44,661 nucleotides of DNA from WHTX01 sp038255145 (GTDB taxonomy: Bacteria > Actinomycetota > Acidimicrobiia > Acidimicrobiales > CAIXPF01): NCBI GenBank assembly GCA_038255145.1, contig JBBSLP010000053.1, positions 1 through 44,661 on the forward strand. Reading direction: 5' to 3'. Both the position numbers and the translations under genes were made by a program. The stretch's first letter is position 1; every line of letters starts with the position of its first letter. Shown piece by piece: positions 39,748 to 44,661 of this stretch. Below the pieces are notes generated by a model. That model searched no databases. It was given only the letters and a program-made list of their open reading frames with translations, and was not told the origin of the DNA.

Positions 39748-42228
39748 TCAGCCGAACCAGCCCACCATGTCGTAGATCAGGTGCGTGGTGGCGGTGCTGT
39801 TGTACGCCGTGAGGGCACCCGAGCTCGACAACGAGGCGAGGGCGTGGTTGGCCCGGGTCAGCCCCGGTGAGGTGTTCTGGGTCGAGGCCTCCGGTCGGGG
39901 GCCGGACGGGAAGACGGTGACGAAGCCGAGGCCGGTGGCCCGGGTGACGGTGACGTTGAGGGCCAGCGCCCGGGCCTTGGCGGGCACGGTGGCCTGGGAC
40001 GACAAGAGCCAGGACCGCTCGGCCCCAGCACCCACCGGAGCCCCGTCGCGGGTGTCGAGGATGCGGGCCGGGTTGATCTCGTGGAAGGTGAGGCCGTCGG
40101 CAACCGTGCCGTCGTCGTACCAGCCCACCACGTCGATGATGACGTCGGTGGTGCCCTGGGCGTTGTAGACGACGGCCCGGCCCCCGCCGGTGCCAACGAC
40201 AACGGCGTTGGGCACCGTCTGATGGGCGGAGAAGTTCAGGTTCGAGGCCAGGGGACGGGCCCCGCCGGCCGGGTACACCGCCAGATAGCCCCCGGTGGTC
40301 GAGCCGGTGGCCGTGACGTTGAGGGCCACGGCCCGCAGATGGGCCCGGTCGATGCCGGCCACGGCGCCGAAGTCCACGGCTCGGGCCTCGTCGGCGGTGA
40401 GGGGGCCACCGCTGGTGCGGGTGTCGGTGACCCGGACGGGGCTGAGGGGGTGGAACCCCCCGCCACCCGTGGGTGCGTAATAGCCCACCAGGTCGAGGAC
40501 CACGTGGGCTCGGCCGGCGCCGTTGACGACGGCGACGGCGCCGTCGGCCCCGAGGGGCGAGGTGACCAGGTTGGGTACGGTGTCGCCGGCCTCGGCGTTG
40601 AGGCTTGAGGCACCGGGGAAGGCCACGCCCGAGGGGTAGACGGCCAGGAACGTCGGATCGGTGGGGTCGACGACCGTAGCGTTGAGCACCACAGCGGTGG
40701 CCTGGTCGGACACGCCGGCCCGGCCCCGCAGTGCCACGGAGCGAGGCTGCAGGGCGGCCAGCGGACCCCCGTCGGTCCGGGTGTCGAGCACCCGCGTCGG
40801 CGTCACCGCTGTGTAGCGGGACCCGTCCTCCGTGGCTGGGGTGGGGCTGGGCGGGACCGTGGTCGAGGGCACCGTGGTCGAGGGCACCGTGGTCGAGGGC
40901 ACCGTGGTCGAGGGCACCGTGCTCGAGGGCACCGTGCTCGAGGGCACCGTGCTGGACGGCACCGTGGTCGAGGGTGCCGTGGCCGGGGCCAGCGCGGGCG
41001 GGGTTGGTGGGGTGGCCGTGCCCGCCTCGGCCAGGGCCGAGCCGTTGAACGTGTTGGCCGAGGTGCGGTACTGGTCGGCAGCCGCACCCGACGCCTCGAT
41101 GGTGGGTGCGGCGGGCGCCCCGGTCATCGTCTGGCCGGTGATGAGGACCCGGCGGTGCTCTGCGTTCTTGAGCACGACGCCGATGCGCCCTGCGGTGCCG
41201 CTGGGGCTGGCCGAGGCGGTGCCGTCGATGGTGTTGCCCGAGATGAGCAGGTCCTCGTTCTGCAGGGAGACGGCGCTCGTACCCAGCGTGACCGAGCCCG
41301 GCCGCCCGAAGCTGAAGATGGCGGCGTGGTCCACCGACGGGTCGGTGTTGGCCCCGGTGATGTGGTTGTCCAGCACCTGGATCCGCTGGGCGGCGAAGGT
41401 GTCGTAGGACCCCTCGCTGGCCAGGTAGATGGCGGCTGCCCGCGTGCCGTCGATCCGACCGTCACGGATCGTGATGTCCTGGCCGCCAACCACGCTGAAG
41501 CCCCGGGCGTTGTAGCTGTCCGAGCACCGGTTGTCGTGCTCGAGGATGCCCGTCACGATGGCCCCGTCGGCCCGGTAGCTCACCACGGCCACACAGTCGT
41601 CACCGGGGTGACGCACCGCGTTGGACGACACGGTGCCCAGGCGGGAGCCGTGGGTGAGGTGGATGCCGTCCGCCATCGTGTCCTCCACGACGTTGCCCGA
41701 GATGGTGAAGCCAGTGGCGCCGAAGGCGAAGATGCCCGCCGCGGGGCCCCCGATGACGTGGTTGTCCTCAACGCTCTGCCCCGAGCCGCCGTCGAGCACG
41801 ATGCGGTGGTGCTCGAGGGAGCCCAGCCGGGCCGTGGCCGCAGGCGCCGTGAGGGTGAGACCCGCCACGGCGGTCCCGGTCCCTCGCAGCACGATGGCCA
41901 CGCGGGAGGCCGACGTGGCCTGGATGGTGGCTCCGGGCGCGCCCTGGAGGCGGACCCCTGTCCGGCCGACGGTGATGACGTCGGACTGCAGGTAGGTGCC
42001 GGCGGGGAAGCGGAGCGTCGTGCCCTCGGCCGCCCCGTTGATGGCCTGCTGCATGGCGGCGGTGTCGTCGGTGACGCCGTCGCCGCGCACGCCCAGGGCT
42101 GTGATGTCGACGGAGCCCGCCTCCACCGACGCCAGGATGGCGGGGGACGAGGTGTCGGCCAGGGACGGGGCCGCGCCGAGGAGGAGGGCAGCGAGCGCCA
42201 CGAGCGCTGCGCCAAGGGGCTTGATCAT
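39748..42228 (-). CDS. secreted beta-helix protein with Ser/Thr/Pro linker and three C-terminal modules
   Basis: Product of 826 aa. The start ATG 42228 (GGAG 7 nt upstream) gives a Sec signal peptide with likely cleavage after Ala24 (GAAPSLA|D). Residues about 30-405 are a pectate-lyase-3/GH28-like beta-helix (ITALGVRGDGVTDDTAAMQQ; TMADGIHLTHGSRLG; HPGDDCVAVVSY; ARGFSVVGGQDITI; NTDPSVDHAAIFSFGRPG), closely matching the lipoprotein at 18867. Residues about 415-460 hold eight PS[ST]TV units, a likely stretched or O-glycosylated linker. Residues 475-826 carry three repeats of about 115 aa, each with RxxDTR, an LNVT/LNAT-like strand, and an end like LVGYY / VVGWY / MVGWF, a module common at the C-terminus of exported actinobacterial proteins. 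Its likely place is the cell surface or outside. Glycan cleavage or binding is inferred. Confidence 0.88.
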   Translation of the reverse strand: MIKPLGAALVALAALLLGAAPSLADTSSPAILASVEAGSVDITALGVRGDGVTDDTAAMQQAINGAAEGTTLRFPAGTYLQSDVITVGRTGVRLQGAPGATIQATSASRVAIVLRGTGTAVAGLTLTAPAATARLGSLEHHRIVLDGGSGQSVEDNHVIGGPAAGIFAFGATGFTISGNVVEDTMADGIHLTHGSRLGTVSSNAVRHPGDDCVAVVSYRADGAIVTGILEHDNRCSDSYNARGFSVVGGQDITIRDGRIDGTRAAAIYLASEGSYDTFAAQRIQVLDNHITGANTDPSVDHAAIFSFGRPGSVTLGTSAVSLQNEDLLISGNTIDGTASASPSGTAGRIGVVLKNAEHRRVLITGQTMTGAPAAPTIEASGAAADQYRTSANTFNGSALAEAGTATPPTPPALAPATAPSTTVPSSTVPSSTVPSSTVPSTTVPSTTVPSTTVPSTTVPPSPTPATEDGSRYTAVTPTRVLDTRTDGGPLAALQPRSVALRGRAGVSDQATAVVLNATVVDPTDPTFLAVYPSGVAFPGASSLNAEAGDTVPNLVTSPLGADGAVAVVNGAGRAHVVLDLVGYYAPTGGGGFHPLSPVRVTDTRTSGGPLTADEARAVDFGAVAGIDRAHLRAVALNVTATGSTTGGYLAVYPAGGARPLASNLNFSAHQTVPNAVVVGTGGGRAVVYNAQGTTDVIIDVVGWYDDGTVADGLTFHEINPARILDTRDGAPVGAGAERSWLLSSQATVPAKARALALNVTVTRATGLGFVTVFPSGPRPEASTQNTSPGLTRANHALASLSSSGALTAYNSTATTHLIYDMVGWFG
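40856..40975. repeat. tandem repeat, 8 x 15 bp, coding
   Basis: ACCGTGGTCGAGGGC (plus-strand reading) is repeated eight times with few changes (GGTCG/GCTCG variants). It encodes eight PS[ST]TV units of the beta-helix protein's linker. Such arrays change length easily by slippage without breaking the frame. Confidence 0.95.
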
Positions 42229-42540
42229 GGGGGATCTCCGGTTGGTGGAGGCGCCGACAGGTTCCGCCCCCATCGACCTCGGCGCAGCGTGCCTGCGCCC
42301 CAGGAGGTATCGACCGCTGCCGCCTCAGGCTGAAACGCGCGTCGGCCGCACGCTGCTGCGTGCCGAGCTGGTCATGCAGCTCCTCGGCGAGGCTCCGTGC
42401 CCTACTGGGCCGCTCGTTGGCGCTCCAGGGATGCCTTCGGTCCGCCGGAAGGGCAACAGCCCACCTGGTGTGGTTGGTCGCGCAGTGCCGTCTCCTCCCC
42501 TCCGCCCGACCGTGCGGACGCCGGGCGTCCGGGCAAGGAG
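42229..42540. other. intergenic region right of the beta-helix gene
   Basis: About 310 bp. It must hold the promoter of the leftward beta-helix gene. A small hairpin GGCGCAG/CTGCGCC (about 42280-42300) is visible. The part from about 42340 is probably decayed sequence ahead of the ankyrin remnant; I could not relate it to the left copy. Confidence 0.4.
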
Positions 42541-43093
42541 GCCGAGGCCCTGCAGCAGACGGCCGAGGCCGGACTCGTCGGGCGGGTGCGGTTGCTGCTC
42601 GACCGGAGGGTGGATCCCAACGAAACGGACACCCACCCGCTCAACACCGGCCACCGCCAGTACGAAGGGGCAATGCTGTACGGCAACCTCGAGGTGGCCG
42701 AGCTGCTGGTCGCAGCGGGGGCCGACACCACCACCGTCGACCCCCTGACCCGCTTCGTGGATGCCTGCCTGGCCCCGGACCGAGCCGCCGTCGAGGCCCC
42801 GCAGGCCGACCCCGAACTGCTGACGAGGGCCCTCGAGCGACACCCCGATCTCGTGGCGCGGGCAGCTCGGCCGGCCGACCCGAGGCCGTGCGCTGACCGC
42901 CGCCCTCGGCTTCGACGTCAACGCCGGGCTCCGCACCACCGCCCTGCACGAGGCCGCCCTGCGGGGTGACCTGGCCACGCTGACCGCCCTCATCGGCCTG
43001 GGCGCCGATCCGGGCCATCGTGAACACAGAGTTCGGGGCACGGCCCAAGGCTGGGCCGAGCACGGCGGCCGAACCGCCGCCTCGGCCTGCCTG
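42541..43093 (+). pseudogene. ankyrin-gene remnant, second copy
   Basis: It matches the C-terminal part of the gene at 15771-17226: GLVGRVRLLLDRRVDPN, GNLEVAELLVAAGADTTTVD, LTRFVDACLAPDRAAVEA, and in a shifted frame TALHEAALRGDL. The N-terminal half is absent. Short deletions shift the frame near 42868 and again near 43010-43040. At the site where the left copy has lost a G this copy reads through in frame (YEGAMLYGNLEVAE), which shows that the left copy's shift is a real one-base difference from the ancestor. Confidence 0.85.
42541..43093 (+). repeat. right copy of the long ankyrin-gene direct repeat
   Basis: Same orientation as 16645-17209 and clearly homologous at DNA level, with many identical blocks between scattered changes. 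It ends close to where base composition drops. Confidence 0.85.
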
Positions 43094-43503
43094 CGCCGGC
43101 GCACCGGGCCACGAGAACGCAGAAGCGCCGACGGAGAAACAGAGGTGTGGGACGGGTAAGGACGGGCCTACACAAAGGTGACCGCCGACCCTACCACTGA
43201 AAAACGTGTCGCAACGGTGTTAATCTCCGTCGACACTCTCAGAACCAATCGACCCGAACGGGACGCAGGTGTCGCAGGCAACCATCAGGGCGGCTTCATC
43301 GCCTTTGGCCTTCCGTACGGCGCCGTTGTCTCGGACGTTGAACTTGCCATCGACCCTGGTTAGAGTAGTCTTGTCTACCTTTCTCGGGTCGTAGTTGAAG
43401 GAACCCAACATATAGGCTTGAAGTGTTGTTCCGTCCGCTAACCGGAAAAGCCGAATATACAATCAATGAGAAAAGTGCTTCGACTGAGAATCAAAGGAGT
43501 TAC
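43094..43503. other. lower-GC junction with a possible 80-codon frame
   Basis: About 410 bp with markedly more A and T than the rest of the window. The minus strand holds an 80-codon frame (43462 to 43220, TTG start) with a protein-like sequence (LGSFNYDPRKVDKTTLTRVD; EAALMVACDTCVPFGS) that I do not recognise. It may be a small hypothetical gene or a fragment. AAAGGAG at 43493-43499 is a good ribosome binding site for the gene that follows. Confidence 0.35.
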
Positions 43504-44055
43504 ATGACAAGTTCGCACATAGTTATGGGATTGCTGTTCTTCCCTCGAGGTGGATCAGCCCAAGTTGCCCGCTACCTCTCCCTTGCCGTGGCCGAATCTC
43601 ATCGTTCCATTAGCCTTGTGACCGGATCTCTAGGCGACACAGGCGACTTCACGCACGCTCCCACCTTTTTCGCTGGTTGCTCAGTCCAATACGTTGATTG
43701 CTCAGAGGCCATGCGAGAGTTTGAATCGGGCCGCGGTGCACTTTCGGCTCCCCGCCCTCTGCACCCATCTTTTGAAGACCGAGCAATGCTCCTGACCTCG
43801 TTTTTTCCGCGGTTCCCATGAGCATGAGTGACCGTCTGTCATCAATTTGGCTCGATCCCTTCCGCAACGCAGGAGCGGACAACGCCGACGTCTTTTACCT
43901 TCACCATCTCACCCCACAGCATGACCTTGTATCTGCTCATTGGCCCGACACCGCAGTTGTAGCTCATCTTCACGGCACTGAGATAAATTCATCCAAGAGG
44001 TCAATCGGCGCGCGCTTCTCGCGCGCCGCCTCGGTACCAACCTTGCGAGCATGAG
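43504..44055 (+). pseudogene. glycosyltransferase fragment, frameshifted and cut by an IS
   Basis: It starts at ATG 43504 behind AAAGGAG with MTSSHIVMGLLFFPRGGSAQ, then VARYLSLAVAESH, a typical GT4 N-terminus. Similarity continues in a new frame from about 43783 (PDLVFSAVPMSMSDRL; DVFYLHHLTPQHDLVSAHWP; AVVAHLHGTE), then in a third frame from about 43982 (DKFIQEVNRRALLARRLGTN). Each change equals one lost base. The gene ends where the IS5-like element begins, before the donor-binding half. GC content is well below that of its neighbours, which suggests transfer. Confidence 0.75.
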
Positions 44056-44087
44056 AGGCTGTCGCGATAGTTTTTGCAGCGCGTTGT

Positions 44088-44530
44088 TCATGAGGTTGTG
44101 AGTCGTCGGAGGAGGAGACGGCTTTGAACTGCCCAGATGAAGCCTTCGCTCGCTTCGATGGTGCGCTCGTAGGCGATCTGCAGTCGTCGGCTGTTCATCA
44201 GCCAGGACCAGGTCCGTTCTACCACCCAGCGTCGTGGTAGGACCTGGAAGCCCTTGGGATGGATCTTGTTGACGACTTCCGCGGAGACCTTGTGGTCGCG
44301 GCAGTGCTTCACGAACGCTTTCTTGAAACCGCCGTCGCACCACAGTTTGCGCATCGAGGGTGACACCTCTCGGACCTCGTCCACGACGGCGATCCCCCCG
44401 GCGTTGTCCGACGTGCTCGCCGCCACGACGACGACCGCGACGAGCAGACCCAGCGTATCCACAATCCCGAACGTCTTGCGCCCCGAGACCTTCTTCCCTG
44501 CGTCGTAACGCCTCGTCAGATCTGAGACGA
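44088..44530 (-). CDS. IS5-family transposase, C-terminal part (5' exon outside window)
   Basis: It reads RRYDAGKKVSGRKTFGIVDT, then LGLLVAVVVVAASTSDNAGG, LWCDGGFKKAFVKHCRDHKV, and RRWVVERTWSWLMNSRRLQI to the stop at 44088. The three DDE residues can be placed: Asp in VDTLG, Asp in WCDGGF, and Glu in VVERT. There is no frame break in this part. The coding sequence begins abruptly at the intron border instead of at a start codon, so an intact protein would need intron splicing. Confidence 0.8.
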
Positions 44531-44661
44531 GTAGCCGGGGGGAATCTCACCCCCCGGCTCTCACAGAACCGGACGTGACAGTCTCCCGTCATCCGGCTCC
44601 CACAGGTCGGCCTCGGGTGTTCGAAACGAGCCACCAATGGGCCAAGAGCCGGGGCTCACGC
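44530..44661 (-). mobile_element. 3' end of a group II intron
   Basis: On the minus strand a textbook 34-nt domain V (44599-44566) is followed by a domain VI hairpin (GCCGGGGGG 44558-44550 with CCCCCCGGC 44542-44534) and a CTACTC-type end near 44530. The intron-encoded reverse transcriptase would lie further right, outside the window. The host site is the IS5-like transposase gene. Confidence 0.85.
44566..44599 (-). ncRNA. group II intron domain V
   Basis: Exactly 34 nt. It begins GAGCCGGA, with the AGC catalytic triad at positions 2-4, has a GAGA tetraloop (GNRA type), a two-base bulge region (AC), and closes with TCCGGTTC. The stems GAGCCGGA/TCCGGTTC and GACGG/CTGTC pair fully, allowing G-U. 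Confidence 0.88.

Larger units (their letters stand above)
44054..44661 (-). mobile_element. IS5-like insertion sequence, interrupted and running off the window
   Basis: One end is close to 44054 (GAGGCTGTCGCGATAG), directly after the truncated glycosyltransferase. The transposase reads on the minus strand and is interrupted near 44530 by the 3' end of a group II intron, so the rest of the element should lie beyond the right edge. Confidence 0.7.

Noticed and set aside
40856..40975. CRISPR-like array
   Set aside because: Units of 15 bp follow each other without spacers and encode a Pro/Ser/Thr/Val linker in frame.
44006..44028. 9-bp hairpin CGGCGCGCG/CGCGCGCCG as a terminator
   Set aside because: It lies inside readable glycosyltransferase sequence and has no T-run; probably just GC-rich coding DNA.
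43909..44637. 242-codon minus-strand frame across the IS and intron end
   Set aside because: It crosses the intron border and is out of phase with the recognisable IS5 transposase; the product is Arg-rich shadow.

Overview
The window is high-GC (about 70%) bacterial DNA with frequent GTG and TTG starts and many 4-nt start/stop overlaps. The gene order argS-lysA-hom-thrC-[thrB position]-rho-X-prfA-prmC-(glyA)-wecA matches the actinobacterial order known from Mycobacterium (argS-lysA-thrA-thrC-thrB-rho-rpmE-prfA-hemK-Rv1301-rfe). Together with the protein styles this suggests an actinomycetote, plausibly of the Acidimicrobiia; the lineage is an inference.

Left third (1-15.6 kb): conserved housekeeping. 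The wecA-like sugar-phosphate transferase reads leftward. The glyA gene reads rightward behind a ZTP (pfl) riboswitch. The run prmC<-prfA<-unknown<-rho reads leftward, behind a long rho leader that has a predicted sigma-A promoter. The aspartate-family operon argS-lysA-hom-thrC also reads leftward and ends in an ApgM-family gene exactly where thrB is expected, a candidate alternative homoserine kinase. A tRNA-Arg(CCG) gene lies divergently, about 75 bp from argS, followed by a strong hairpin terminator.

Middle (15.7-42.3 kb): an exopolysaccharide or surface-glycan locus of the Wzx/Wzy type. It has an initiating polyprenyl sugar-phosphate transferase, five GT4-like and one GT2 glycosyltransferase, a Wzx-like flippase, a Wzy-like polymerase, a Wzc-like chain-length protein whose P-loop is degenerate, a large HAD-family protein, and a divergent redox pair (aldo/keto reductase and GMC flavoprotein). 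Two paralogous right-handed beta-helix secreted proteins sit at its two ends and point inward. One is a lipoprotein. The other carries a Ser/Thr/Pro pentapeptide linker and three copies of a C-terminal actinobacterial module. Outside them lie two copies of an ankyrin-type gene in direct orientation, about 25 kb apart: the left one frameshifted, the right one a fragment. A decayed IS110-family element lies inside the locus, after the terminator of the wzc operon.

Right end (43.1-44.66 kb): a lower-GC, apparently foreign patch. It holds a decayed glycosyltransferase gene cut by an IS5-like element, and that element is itself interrupted by the 3' end (domains V and VI) of a group II intron that runs off the window.

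No single unmistakable new defence or signalling system was seen. The most interesting leads are the ApgM-type homoserine kinase candidate, the GMC/AKR redox pair, the Walker-A-less Wzc, the inward-facing beta-helix pair bracketed by ankyrin copies, a 28-bp perfect palindrome early in the PGT gene, and the uncharacterised gene coupled to rho and prfA.
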